From contig CATQJL010000112.1 in assembly GCA_958299035.1 (NCBI GenBank), positions 48,132,941 to 48,196,940 of the forward strand: a DNA stretch of 64,000 nucleotides, written 5' to 3'. Position 1 is the stretch's first letter. Every line of letters starts with the position of its first letter. The stretch is from Cylicocyclus nassatus. Its lineage: Eukaryota; Nematoda; Chromadorea; Rhabditida; Strongylidae. Under the pieces are notes generated by a model that saw only the letters and a list, made by a program, of their open reading frames with translations, was not told the DNA's origin and did not search any database. Below are positions 1-11,459 of the stretch, in pieces. The position numbers and the translations under genes are program-made.

Positions 1-215
1 TGTGATTACAGGCAGCGTCCTCTCAAAATGATGGGTGCCGGAATTTTACATTGTTCCAATGGTAGACCCTCCAGATAGTCTATCACTGAAGTCTGGAGCA
101 GGAAAGTACTTCTGCAAAGCCCAAAATCCGCTCCGGAAGTCTTCCGAACCCACCCACTTTCAGACCCCGCCCCGTTTTTACAACGGAGAGCTTCAACAAG
201 AAAGCTCATTTTACC
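1..215. repeat. Partial copy of an AAAGGCAGCG fold-back repeat family, cut by the window edge
   Basis: The first bases contain AGGCAGCGTCC. A block at about 60-110 reads TGGTAGACCC, then a spacer, then ACTGAAGTCTGGAGC. The same order of motifs occurs in reverse orientation at 34085-34235, where a complete copy of the family ends in TGCCTTTAAAGGCA. This is therefore the terminal part of another copy whose outer end lies before base 1. No protein is recognisable in it. Confidence 0.6.
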
Positions 216-1232
216 CACTTTCAAGAGCTGAAAAGCTCAGAAATGGCTTCAGCGCGGCGAGAAGGCCCCGAAGAGGTGAAAAACCGGAAAGCGAAGTTTT
301 GCTGGGACAGTGCCTTCAAGTCCGAACGAACTGACAAGATAGTGTTACGAAGTCAAAGCGGCCGATTACTAATACTGCAAACTGTTCCTGCATACCATAA
401 AGCTTGGAAAGTTGATTCCAAATGTGCTTTCCATTGGCTAGGATTAATAAATCGCTACAGTCTTTTTAGACTTCAGATGGAAAAACAGGAAGTACTGATA
501 TTCTAAATTGAAAGAATTCATGATGTGAAATATCATGACACTTGCGGCTGCTTTATTTGTAGAATGGAAGCCTACAGTGACTGGTTTTACCCTAGGCCCT
601 TACTTCATTTTCCGTTCTAAAAAATGCTCGTAACGTCTCCAGAAGGGATCTGCAGATGGGACGAGCAAATTTGAAGTCATCGCTCCAAGATCTCACTAAC
701 GGTATGCAGTTTGCGGTGATCGGCACTTCGAGACCCTCCCTTGTGGGAATGTCCACCTAATCTGGTGTCGGTTGGCTCTGCACCCCCTCCCCCGATTAAC
801 TACTTTCCAGAATGCCAGCATGTTCTTCCCCCGCCCCCACCCCATCCAGAAGACTTCATTTCTAATTCTGACAACAATTCTGTAGAAAAGGTCTCTTGCT
901 TCTAAGTACGGCGGAGCTTGCGGTGTACAGATCCGAGCTAATGCTGAAAGGGGTTATTGTATAGTACAGATGTTGTTCGGTCTGCACAATCATAAAAGTC
1001 TTATTCACAAGTGTATGCATGTCCATTCCAACCAAAACATCTGGTTCGACATTTTTATTTGACGAATAAAGTGCATAAAACTGCATAAGTTGCAAAGACA
1101 ATCACTGTGACGTTTTGAGAGAGGTATCGAGGAACTTGCGATATTCAAAAACCGCTATATAGAAAGTGATTTGCGTGAAAGCAGAGATAAGATCATATTT
1201 ACAATATGTACGTAAGCAGAAAAGAAGTTGAT
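216..1232. other. Intergenic stretch downstream of the peroxidase gene, no gene recognised
   Basis: Open frames here are short (the longest is an 87-codon frame at 243-506, plus strand) and show no recognisable motif or convincing splice context. The stretch contains C-rich patches near 782-845. It lies 3' of the minus-strand glutathione peroxidase gene and should hold that gene's 3' UTR and poly(A) site, which I could not place with confidence. Confidence 0.4.
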
Positions 1233-2804
1233 CTAATTATTCAAGAGAGCTTCAACATCCTTCTCCATATCTTTTGCCTCCGTATTTGGTCCATATCTCT
1301 TCACAACTTTTCCATCTTTATCTACTAAGAATTTAGTAAAATTCCACTTAATAGCATCTATGAGTGTTCCGCCCTAAATGAAAGCAAATTCATCTATCCA
1401 GATTTGATATGACAAACTCTCCAACCTTTTCCTTCTTCAAAAATTTGAACAGAGGGTCAGCTTCACCACCATTGACTTTGATCTTGGCATAGAGATCCGG
1501 TTCGAATTTGTACTTGTCGTTCATGAAGTTCTTGATATCTACTTCACAACCGGGTTCCTGAAATGGAGTTTACAAGCATCATCAAGCTGTAATCTACCAT
1601 TTAGAATCAAAAGAGTGATGTTGAGTATTAGTAAAGCAATTTGATGAAACAACTTCTGGCATATCTAGAAGTGGCCAAGGTAAACTCGGTTTGATTTGAT
1701 TGCATAACTAGTAGAGTAGCTGATACGGTACCCCTACAATGCTGTAATAACTCGTGCGGAAAAAAGTACTGCCGACAACACTTGTGCGTAAAAAATGGTT
1801 CTTGGGCACACAGGACGTGGGGGGGGGGGGGAGGAGTCCGAAATTCATATCGTTGTAGTGGGGAGCCCCATCCCCCACTCCCTCCCCGCTCACCTTCGCC
1901 AGTCAGGCAGTAAGTAAGAAGTGAAATAGAGCGTCGATAAAATACGGATTCTCCAAAGTGTTGAGCAGCCCCCCTTCGGATTCCTCCTACCCACTATTAC
2001 CATCAATGCTAGGATACTCATGCGACACACATTTATAACCAGGTCCCGCAACGACTACTCATTCCCAACCTTGGCGGAATTTTTTCCAATTTTTTTATTT
2101 TTAAATTCAACGAAGTTCCTGAAGCCGCTCTCCCAGCTCCATTTTCAGAATGAAAGAGAAGGATGCGTCAGGTAAGCGTGAAATCCTTGAACAGAGTTTT
2201 CACGGGTAGCCAGTGGCCCCGGCATACTTCATGCGATTTCGATTACACGCGATTTGGCAATAATTAGTTATCCATAACTTATCGCAAGCGCATTTTGAAG
2301 ATACTAAAAGTAAGGCATTCTGTCAGTCTACAAAGATTACACACACTATGCATTTGTAGTGTGCCAATGTTGGATTCAAAAACATCTGGCGATGTGCCAG
2401 GTAGCGTGGCGACTGAAATCGCGTGAAGCTGTTTCACGCGCCAATGTTGTTGATACCGCAAAGGCACTTTAATTAAGGTTAGTTTACTGAAGTGTACACT
2501 CACGTACTACTGCTATGGTAGAAAAATCCTTACCTCATTATTAAATTGATTACAAGGGAATGCAGCTACTTCAAGGCCTTTCGAATGATACTTGTCAAGC
2601 ATCTCCTTCAGCTGAGTATAATGGGAATTAGTATAGCCACACTGCGATGCAACGTTTACGATTACTACTACTTTGCCTCTGAAATAGAACCGATTACTAA
2701 TCCAAAAAATGAAGTATGCCGTAAATGTACTTGTATTTCTCCAGAGAAACATCTTTTCCGTCCGCATCCTTTACGTGGAACTGATAAATTGAATGATCCG
2801 TCAT
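1233..2804 (-). CDS. Glutathione peroxidase, cysteine type (GPX4/PHGPx-like)
   Basis: A four-exon gene: 2731-2804, 2534-2678, 1426-1557 and 1233-1373, all GT-AG and all in phase, giving 163 aa. It should reduce hydroperoxides using thiols. The peroxidatic residue is Cys38 in ASQCGYT, where classical animal enzymes have selenocysteine. FPCNQF (65-70) supplies the conserved Gln69, and KWNF (126-129) supplies Trp127 and Asn128. The length and compactness fit the monomeric phospholipid-hydroperoxide/thioredoxin-dependent group. Cys77 in EPGC is a possible resolving cysteine (inference). No signal peptide is seen, so the product is probably cytosolic. The start is the first ATG before [11 protein letters not shown], which matches the usual N-terminus; a TTGCAG about 30 bases upstream could be a cis or trans splice acceptor. 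Intron 2 (1558-2533) is long and holds a poly-G tract; the others are about 50 bp. Confidence 0.93.
1810..1836. repeat. Poly-G tract inside the peroxidase intron
   Basis: A run of about twelve G (1819-1831) followed by AGGAG lies in intron 2 of the peroxidase gene. On the transcribed strand it reads as poly-C. A similar G-rich tract lies at 7440-7484. Confidence 0.6.
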
Positions 2805-3488
2805 TCTTGCAGCTGTTAGTTGTATCTGTCGAAGTGAAGTCACTGCAATCATGCATGTTAGCAGTCAAAAAATCTATTAAAGGTTACGACGGAACATGCA
2901 CGATGAGGTAAGTGGCTTGCAAATTTGGTGAAGAGATCGTTTGGTTTTTCTTGAATGGTGCCCACCTTCCGATTTTCCTCAATTTCCATATTGGCGGGCT
3001 GATACATAGGTTGCAGTTTTCTGCACAAATAGTTGGTACAGTCTGTGTCAATGTATAGGGGTTTGAAAAATCGTGACGATAGCGCGACCGCACGCGACAC
3101 GACGCCATTTCCGGACATCGCATTTTCTTGGTTTTCATCTCTGGTCGAGTGGTTTTTTGCCTACGTATGATAATATTAGGTTAGCGGATAATTTCTGTTA
3201 CATTTTTATTGTAAAATTCTGAAAAATTCTAGAACTTCTCTAAAATCTTCAAACTTGCTCCATATATAGGCCACGGCAGGGCGCACACAACAGTAAGAAC
3301 GGTGCCGCAAATACACAAATAGATAGCAAGTTTACAACAACTTCATAAGAACACTCAAAATTGTCAGTTTTTCTCGGATGTTTTTTTTCTGCGCTGAGTC
3401 CGCAGCAAAATCCATCGTCACGATTTTATAAATGAACTATACTCCCTTTCGCGTAGAAAACTAGCACCTATCCGCAACGCAAGGATCT

Positions 3489-4224
3489 GGGGCGGTATGC
3501 AACAATCGCCCGTCCGGGTAAGTTACCCGGACAGGTAGTTTCCGCTTCATAGCTCGGTGCTCTGGGAATCTGTGTCTTTCCTTGTTTGTTCATCTATTGG
3601 AGGCTCTACTACCCTAACACTGTAGCACAATGATTAGCAGCATTTTGCTGTATATGCTGAGATGATTCGTTATTTGTATGATCCCAAACGGGATCTCCCA
3701 CTGATCACGCTCATTTCCAAAGTTGTTTATATCCGCAAAAACTCAATGAAAACGTCACAGAGTTTTGCTGTACATTTATTACGACAGTGCTACGCAGGTT
3801 TGTGAAAGAAATAAATGAAAAATCAAGTTGACAAAATCTTCGCTGAACCTGTGCTCGCGAATTGGGCTCTATCGAAAAACTCAAAACTTGCGCATTTCAT
3901 CTGTGCTACTAAAAACATGCCTAGCATGTCGTAATAGGTCGACAGCAAAACTCTGTGACGTCTTAATTGAGTTTTTGCGGATTCAAATAGCTTTGAAAAT
4001 GAGCGTGATCAGTGGGAGATCCCGTTCGGGTTCATACAAGTAACGAATTATCTCAGCTTGTACAGCAAAGTGCTGCTAGTCATTGTGCTACAATATTAGG
4101 GTAGTAGAGCCTCCAATAGATGAACAAACAAGGAAGAACGCAGATTCCCAGAGCACTAAGCTATGAAGCGGAAACTACCTGTCCGGGTAACTTACCCGGA
4201 TGGGCGATTGTTGCATACCGCCCC
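3489..4224. mobile_element. Fold-back transposon with about 295-bp inverted arms
   Basis: The element begins GGGGCGGTATGCAACAATCG and ends with its inverse complement. The inverted arms continue from both ends to about 3785 and 3925, leaving a loop of roughly 140 bp. Each arm also contains a small perfect palindrome built on CCGGGTAA/TTACCCGG. No transposase motif is seen in the loop, so this is a non-autonomous element. I could not identify a clean target duplication beside the ends, so the superfamily is not assigned. Confidence 0.75.
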
Positions 4225-6562
4225 TGGCTTGTGGACATTCAATCGATAAACCCAACTCGAACGCTCAAACAACACGCACACAAACGTGACGCAGCGATTG
4301 CGCCAATGGAAAAGCGAGTACGTGATTGACACAGACTATACAAAAATGCTTGGGAAAATCAGGAGGTGGGTGTTTTTGAAAAATCCGACAGCGAAACTTC
4401 GATCCTTCTACAAAATATTTGAAAAACCACATTTTTAAAAGAATCTGGATAAGTTGAATTCTGGATATAAAAAGCAGTTGGTACCTATGCTTCCGATTTT
4501 GGCATTTCGAACGAGCATGGTCTTAGGTAGTCAACTGCGATTCGGGTTGCCTTAAATATCGACTTTCGGGCACGAGTGTGAATAATTCTCAAATTATTGT
4601 CGATAGGAAATCCGCTGCAGCACAAAAAGTTCGTTAGCGCTAAGCAGCCAAAACTTGTGGATATGCGCAACTTTGAAAAAGTAAGGGATAGTCCGAAACT
4701 CAAAAAAGTGCCTTCTGGCCGCTTTATAAGACCCTGTGCATTCATAAGTGAAAGATCCGGAATGCTGGAGCTAGCAGCGGCTTGAAGCTTCCCCGCAAAA
4801 AATCTTATCTGAATTAGCTTTTCGTAGTTGATGGAAATCTGTATTCATATCGGAATATGATATCTTTTGGCCAATTGATGATTCAAGCAAATTTTGTCCA
4901 AGTGGACGAAAATTAGACACAACCAAACCAGCTGAAGATATTGGTATTAGCTCTGAGGCTGAAGAAGTTTTGATTTGAGAGCTTTGGCAAAACATCGGAG
5001 TTAACATCAAGCACTGGCTTTTTAGGGTTGTTTACCTCCGAGAGTTGCTATCGATAAAGCAAATATTATGGTCCTGAGAGGCAGACTGAGTTCTCACTGA
5101 TCTCTTGCATAATCAGCTGATCAAAAATGATGCACTGTTATCGTATTATCTCTCACTGCTGGCGAAACACAGAATCATCGGCACTATTCCACAATAATTG
5201 AAAAATTCAAGAGTATGGATGATAACCTATGTTCGGAGGAGCTACTGGGTTGTAAGGAAAGCAAACCGTTTTTCAAGATAAACGAAATTGTTCTTGTTTT
5301 CCTAGCAGATTTGAGGTACCATTCACAGAAGCAAAGCTTTACAAAATGATCTTCAAAGAACTACCTGAGTCATTCAGGTAAATTTTGTAGCCAAAACCGG
5401 AAAAAAAATTTTGTCACCTGAAAATTGAATTTTTGCGAAAAAAAAATTCTACGAAACTCCAAACCGGTCGTTATACAGAAAAACGTGGTGTTATCCATAA
5501 ATGCATTTGTTAATTTGTTTCCTAGAAACCGATAAAGGACCAATAGTGGCAAACTCCGCCCCTAGCTCGTAACACATACGTGTTGCCTACTGTAAACCTT
5601 AATAAGCATTATTCCGAAATTATATCTCTAAGATACCAAGTCTAACAATTAAAAACCCGAGAAAATGGCATTTTTGCATTCTAAGACTACTTCTGTTTTT
5701 CTTGATTTTGAGCCGCGGAAAGTTCCAGCATACTTTCTTGTGCGGAAGTATCCGGCAAGTGTATTTATGAATACTATTGTATGTATACGGTCGATGACCA
5801 AGTTGGAGGTCCGCAGGAACCTACTGAAAAGAGGTCCGATTTTTAGGGGAAAGTTATTTTTCTTCTAAACTTTACATGGATTACGACTTAGATGGATCTT
5901 TGGAGGTCAGTATGTAAGACTTGCTTTATTCCATCGATTGGTACCCGAGGTCTGTTAGGAAAACAAAAACAATTTGATTTATCTAGAAAAACGGTTTAGT
6001 TTGGACAACCTAATATTTGAAACGCTGATCACAAAAAGTCAGTTATGCAGTTTAACGCCGTCTACTGAATCACGATGGAAAAGGGAGATGCTACAAAATC
6101 TTGTAGTTTCAAGCTTGCCTGGGGTTGGGAGGGGAGGGAGAAGCGCCATCAGCGTGAATATAGCAAATGGTAATAATTGCGCCTAGAGATCTTTTTATAG
6201 TGTGGGACATGGCCTAAAAAGTCTTCACAGATCCGTCATCATAACCGTACACAATATGGAAAACAACACATTAGAACCATTAGACAGTGTTTTGAACGAA
6301 TCTGAAATTTCGATCCACCCAACGTTGTACCCCCAAAATATCGCTACCGTTCAAGATTATTATGATGACCTGCATGCTAAATAACCCTTCTCCCAGGAGC
6401 ACGACTTTTAGAGGAATCACATGGAGTCAACTAAATATGAAACGAAGCCCCACTTCTCTTCCAACACTTCATTTGTGTAAACAAGCTAAAACAAATTGCT
6501 TGAAGGTTGCGAAATGGCTCCTCCCATCTTCCAAAAGGTCTCAAAATTTCAAAGTGGGCCAA
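4225..6562. other. Gene-poor stretch, no feature recognised
   Basis: About 2.3 kb with only short open frames and no domain motif, RNA gene or inverted repeat that I can support. Purine-rich GGGAGGGGAGGGAG occurs near 6126-6140. Confidence 0.4.
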
Positions 6563-7022
6563 ATCTATATAAAGCTGTATGTCTGTATGTCTGTATGTAC
6601 ATATGTTTCAAATAGAAAATTCCATTTCTCAACCGATCCGGACCAAACTTGGCACACATACACTTCGGGCCCCGGCGGGTGTCATAGGCTACTTTTCGTC
6701 ATCGATCGATATCGATTTTATCGATTTTTTGCAAAATTTGAGCTACAGGGCTGGGAGTGGGCACAGGGGGGTAATGCTCGAGCATGCTGATCACTCACCC
6801 CCGTGGGGGTGATCAGCATGCTCGATTACACCTCTCTGCCAAATTCCAGCCCCCTAGCTCAAATTTTGCAAAAAATCGATAAAATCGACATCGATCGATA
6901 ACGAAAAGTGGACTGTGACACCCGCGGGGGCCCGAAGTGTATGTGTGCCAAATTTGGTCCGGATCGGTTAAGAAATGGAATTTTTATTCGGAACATACGG
7001 CGGAGCCGGTTAAGCCAGCTAG
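6563..7022 (+). mobile_element. Palindromic Helitron-like element, copy A
   Basis: It starts with TCTATATAAAGCTG followed by a GTCTGTAT microsatellite. It then reads as a large imperfect palindrome centred near 6803, with CATCGATCGATATCG motifs in both arms. It ends with the small hairpin CGGCGGAGCCG, nine to ten bases, then CTAG followed by T. A hairpin just before CTRR with a following T is the 3' signature of Helitron-class elements (family knowledge). Copies B (26638-27124) and C (62709-63140, opposite orientation) share the body. No Rep/helicase is encoded, so it would be non-autonomous. Confidence 0.6.
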
Positions 7023-7439
7023 TGAGTTATAAAATAGCGCAAAAGACGATAATACTTTACCCCCAGATAATCAAAATCAATTTCTGAAAATGCGAATTGA
7101 GCCTGCAAGAATTTTGAGAGATTTACGGGCACGCAACTTTTATAAAGCGTATTTCTTTTGAAAGGCTGATTGATCACGCCCTTTTCTTCAACAAAATTGT
7201 TGCGCATCATCCTCCTTCCACAATTGTGAAATCCTTACGAATGGGGAGTCAGAGAATCAAACTTGCTTTGAAAAAGCTCACAGATCTGTATCGACGACTA
7301 ATCGTACGACGCTAACTTGCTTATGAAGTTTAGGATTTGTGAAACATTTCGACTATGCAAATCAAAGGAAATAACATTTCATGAAGCAGAAAGCGCGGTA
7401 CTGCAAACGACAACAACTCGAATGATCGACCTCGGCGGC

Positions 7440-7484
7440 GGCGACGTGGGAGAGGGAGGGGAGGGGAGGGGGGGGGGGGGTGCG
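7440..7484. repeat. G-rich tract
   Basis: A purine tract of GGGAGG units followed by about ten G. Low-complexity DNA; a potential G-quadruplex by sequence only. Confidence 0.6.
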
Positions 7485-7540
7485 CCGATGTTTGGTGATT
7501 GATCAACGACCACCCGTGCCGTTGTTTACGCTGTTGACAC

Positions 7541-7900
7541 TCTGCTACAGCGACTTGCAGCGAAATGCGCTCGATTTGTAGCGCCTTGTGAATATCGTCG
7601 CAGAAGCAGTTTGGATGATGCACTGGTCCTCTGTCCGGTAACTATAAGAGCGGTAGAAGAAGTGCCTTTGGAATGACATAAAAATCCGTATAGCAGAGCT
7701 GCATAATCCGTCTATAAGCAAGTCAAAGATACGATCTATCCCATTGTGCGTGGTTTGCATTCGGGAAAATTCGGCTTACATTGTCAACAATGTTTCTGAA
7801 GGCGATGTTTCTAATACATATGTCTACCTGCACACTTGTATACAGTACCTAGATCGATTCGTGTACCCGTATTATGGGTAGAGAACGAATACCTTAATTA
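7541..7900. repeat. Dispersed repeat, pair member 1
   Basis: About 350 bp here are closely repeated in the same orientation at 32073-32436. Shared blocks include GAAATGCGCTCGATTTG, AAATCCGTATAGCAGAGC and TACCCGTATTATGGGTAG. Small insertions and deletions separate the copies, and no open frame is conserved between them. The other copy begins at the assembly gap, so the true length of the unit may be larger. Confidence 0.75.
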
Positions 7901-9704
7901 ACACATTTACGACCGCTTGACAAACATGGTGTATCAAGGCTTGACACACCATGACTCTCATTGGAATGGCTACTAATTTGTGTCAAACCAACTCTGGGAG
8001 TTTTCTTTTATGCTGGATCTAGATGCAACCTCTACTATTTTTGCCAGCATTCCAGCGCTACTGTAGGTGTACTGTAGATGGAACTGTGAGTGCTTTCATC
8101 TGAAAATTGCTGGCTGGTCCGAGAAAGGGTCTGGTCGTCAATGTTTGAGCACCGTCTCCGCGGAACTGTGTCCTCACACGCTGTGTAGTAGAGAGCAAAA
8201 GAACCAGTTGTTAGTCGTTCCTCTACCCTGAGTGTACCTCCATTACACATATTTCAAAGAGTTCAAGGCCAGTTTCTTACGAGAATTAGGGTTTTGTTCG
8301 CATGCTTATGGTACTGTCAAACAGTAATTTTCTTTGATAGCCTGGCGCATGAGCTCCACTTTGTATATTACATGGAGAGGATACCTAGTCGAAAGTACTA
8401 ATCCAAAGGAGACATACATCGTCTGAAAGCGCTTGAAACGCTGATTCCAAATCTATAGTTTCTAGCTGCGGAACTGTTTTGTAAAAAGAGTTATAAGGGG
8501 TGCTTCTCTCTGGGGTCAGGGCCGGCCCGGCACGCGTTGATTTGGAGGTTTTTAGGAAACGAAGTCCCCCATGACTTCGCGAAAATTTACGAAGTCCCTC
8601 TCGACGTGAAAATCAGTGGGGAAATCCTTATTCAACCAAAATGACAACAAAAAAGCGAAAAAAGCGCATTTTGAGGTATGCAATATAACAAAAAAGCAAA
8701 AAGAAAACATTTCGAGTCGATTAAAGGCTCTGCCATTGGGTATGCTACCATCTTGATGCTGGGAATGTCGAAAATCCCGCAGGCCAACCAAATCTGTAGC
8801 CTCAACAATCCTGCGATGCATTTTTCGCCACATATTTCAAAGGACACCGCAAGTGATTGGAGCGCGATATCTACCAGCGTAGAATTGTACTACTTTTGAC
8901 TCAAAAAAGGGGAGAGGCAACGGTTTGATCCGCTCTCTTCACTATTTGATAGATTTTTGACCGTTCTAATCGTCCAAATCAAAAAGGTCCAAAACTTATG
9001 TGAACTTTCCGATATTTATGCTCCGAACCAACCCAGTTGGTTTGGTAATTGGTCTAGAAACCAACAAATTCGAGAACGGATATTAGGACACATAAGTTTT
9101 GGGAACTTTTTACTTAACATAGTTTGGAGTAATATTGTATACTCATAGCCCAAATTCGGAGCCATGTGATTGTTTGTGCGCTGTAAACAAGCCATTTGTT
9201 TATTTGAGTCTTGCATTTGAAATTCGCGCGGCGAAAGAACACGTTCAACTCGTGAGAGCTGACATGTTCGTCGTGTTTTTTATTGGCGCTTCCTCCAGGA
9301 CCTCATAAAAACGATGTCCCCGTTGCTTCTAACTCCAGAAAGGAGTCCAGTTTGACCCTAAACCATCGGTGCCGGGCCCTGTCTGGGGTTGAGGCGCCCT
9401 TGAGATATCGGCTCTTGTCTACGAGCATTATAGAAACACAAAATGGTGTAATGGTAAGTAATCTGAATGAAGATCACAATAAGGATTATATACTCATATT
9501 GCTTTGGTTTTTTAACACTTCTAACTTTGATTAGCATCAATATCATCGAAAACGAGAAAAAATGGAATAACCCGAACATCTCTGCAAATTTGCTCACAGA
9601 GGTTATCCGGCCTGTTGATTGCGAAACTCACATCTGCTTAACAAGATAGCTTCGTATCCTGCGGCTATGGCGAGTAGAATTTGGGACGACAAGATTTTTC
9701 CACA
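7901..9704. other. No gene recognised; fragments of Tc5-type MITE sequence
   Basis: Around 8440 the block GATTCCAAATCT, which recurs inside the Tc5-type MITEs of this window, followed by a GCGGAACT-like stretch, marks an old MITE fragment. A short inverted repeat of ACATGGTGTATCA / TGACACACCATG lies at 7925-7952. Open frames are short and unconvincing. Confidence 0.4.
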
Positions 9705-10100
9705 ATTCACCAGCCGTTCTATTTCGTTTGAAAAGAAACCTGCGGCTACTATTCAGCACAGTAATCTACAGAAAAAGTACTATCGAAAGATCTTTGCTGG
9801 AATGTACTCGGAACAATGCTCGCTGCTTTAGACCTTCGCAAAAAGACGTTCTCAGAAAGATTCAAGAATACTGAAATCGAAATATCAAGGACATGCTGTA
9901 TATAAGAAGATTCGCCTTGATGAGCTGAGCAAGGCGCTGCTTTCGGATTCAGAATATACTTATTCCGAAGGAAGTTATGTCGAGTACAATTTAGAACCCC
10001 GTAATTTCTCACGATTCACCAACGCTTCTATCTCCTTTGGAAAGAAGTCTGAGCCTATTTTTAGCGCACAATAATCTACAAAAACATTATTATCGAATAG
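9705..10100. repeat. Diverged direct duplication of about 95 bp
   Basis: The block at about 9705-9800 (ATTCACCAGC, then GAAAAGAAACCTG, then AATCTACAGAAA) recurs at about 10010-10100 in the same order and orientation with many substitutions. The intervening segment at 9840-9970 resembles 10625-10750 (shared GCTGAGC/GCTGAAT and TTCGGATTCAGAAT-like blocks), so this neighbourhood is built from old duplicated pieces. Confidence 0.5.
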
Positions 10101-10106
10101 TACTCC

Positions 10107-10577
10107 CAAGGAAAGGATGGTTGGTCGAAGCGGCCTTTTGAGATGAATTGTATACTATAGTAAAGGGCATAAAAGGCTGATTCCAAATCTGTGTTCCTTA
10201 TCTGCGGCGCACTCCTGGAAGAGGAGTATGAGCGTTTGAAGGAGCAAAAAATGAGTGTTTCTCTGGGATAAAAACATTGGCTAAAATTTTCCCAGCGCTT
10301 GAATGAGACAGCCGGAGTGTGAATATATCTCACCGCAGAGTAATTATTTTATAGAGTGTTGGGAAGATTACCACTGTCCATTTAAGCGCTAGGAATAATG
10401 TTACTACTGTTTTATGTTATTTGCACATTCAATTTTTTTCTCCAATAAACGCTCATAACTTCTTGTGCAGGAACGCACCGCAAATAAGGAAGACAGATTT
10501 GGAATCAGCGTTTTATGCACTACATAATGATATACAAGTCATCGCAAAAGGCCACTTCGACTGACCTCCTTCCCTTG
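10107..10577. mobile_element. Tc5-type MITE
   Basis: The left end is CAAGGAAAGGATGGTTGG and the right end, read inward on the minus strand, is CAAGGGAAGGAGGTCAG. Inverted arms of about 150 bp share GTCGAAGTGGCC-like and GATTCCAAATCTGTnTTCC-like blocks. The flanking triplets are TCC and TCA, compatible with a decayed TNA duplication. There is no transposase, so it would have been moved in trans by a Tc5-like enzyme such as the one encoded at 42804-44571 (inference from the shared CAAGGGAAGG terminus). Confidence 0.7.
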
Positions 10578-10790
10578 TCAGTAATGTCTTCTATGTTGGG
10601 TAGGCGTTGCTTCACATATTCGCGAAAGGACCTCCGCAGAGCAAATTGAAAAAAACTGGAAACGGAATATCGAAGACATCGTGCCCCCACTTCCATTATA
10701 TCAGAAGATTCTCCGCGCCGAGCTGAATCGAATGGTGGCTTTGGATTCAGAATTCGTCCACACTGGAGCGAGATATGGCCACGCGACTCT

Positions 10791-10894
10791 GGTGTATGGA
10801 CATGTACGGACATGTACGGACATGTACGGAGATGTCCATACATGTATGGACATGTCCGTACATGTCCATACATGTCCATACATGTCCTTACATT
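10791..10894. repeat. 10-bp tandem array with internal dyad symmetry
   Basis: About ten 10-bp units. The first read CATGTACGGA; after 10830 they switch to the reverse complement sense, CATGTCCATA and CATGTCCGTA. Every unit keeps CATG, so the whole array can fold on itself or form alternate pairings. The 10-bp period equals about one helical turn. It does not appear to be coding. Confidence 0.8.
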
Positions 10895-11459
10895 CGCTCT
10901 ATTTTTCAAAAAAATGTGAGCGGTATTGTATAATGACGATTCAAAACTTGAAACTGTTCGGGTGTCATTTCCGCCCCGCACCAAAAAGACTTGCAGAAAA
11001 GGTGGCTTTGAAAAAGGCAAGTAAATGCACACCAAAACACAACTACTTACTCCACCATTTTTTTCATACTTCTTCCAAATTAATTTCCCGTCCAAGGCCT
11101 CAAAGAAGTAATAGGGCCCAATTGAAAGGCTAGTTAAAAGCGTATTTATTGACTTTATGGATTGCTGTGAAGTTACGAAAGAGGTATAATAACGCTCGTT
11201 GCTAGAAAGCCACCGAACATCTCTATAGCTAATTTGATGTAAAAGTGAATCTCGGAAGAACTTGACCTCGTTCGAATTCAGTTGTACAAAAGAACTGTAC
11301 TTCTCAAATTACCTGATGTGTTGAGTTGCTCATACAAACAAATAGCGGAGGTTAGGAATGCGGTACGGTGATGCAAAAACTTTTATGGAACGGACAATGT
11401 TTGTTCACATTTCTACTGTTTTTTGTTTCATTCTTCGCGAATGTCGTCAAAGCCGATGA

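Noticed and set aside
2858..3118. 86-codon minus-strand frame just upstream of the peroxidase start, containing IEENRKVGTIQEKPNDLF
   Set aside because: It could be an upstream exon, but it does not join the peroxidase frame with canonical sites, and the peroxidase already has a family-typical N-terminus. No motif was recognised.
6563..7022. Rho-independent terminator or riboswitch reading of the strong palindromes
   Set aside because: The palindromes are hundreds of bases long, repeated and bounded by element termini in a eukaryotic genome; transposon structure explains them.
10701..10883. Frames with repeated MYGHVWTC-type words
   Set aside because: They are translations of the 10-bp tandem array, whose period changes the frame in every unit.
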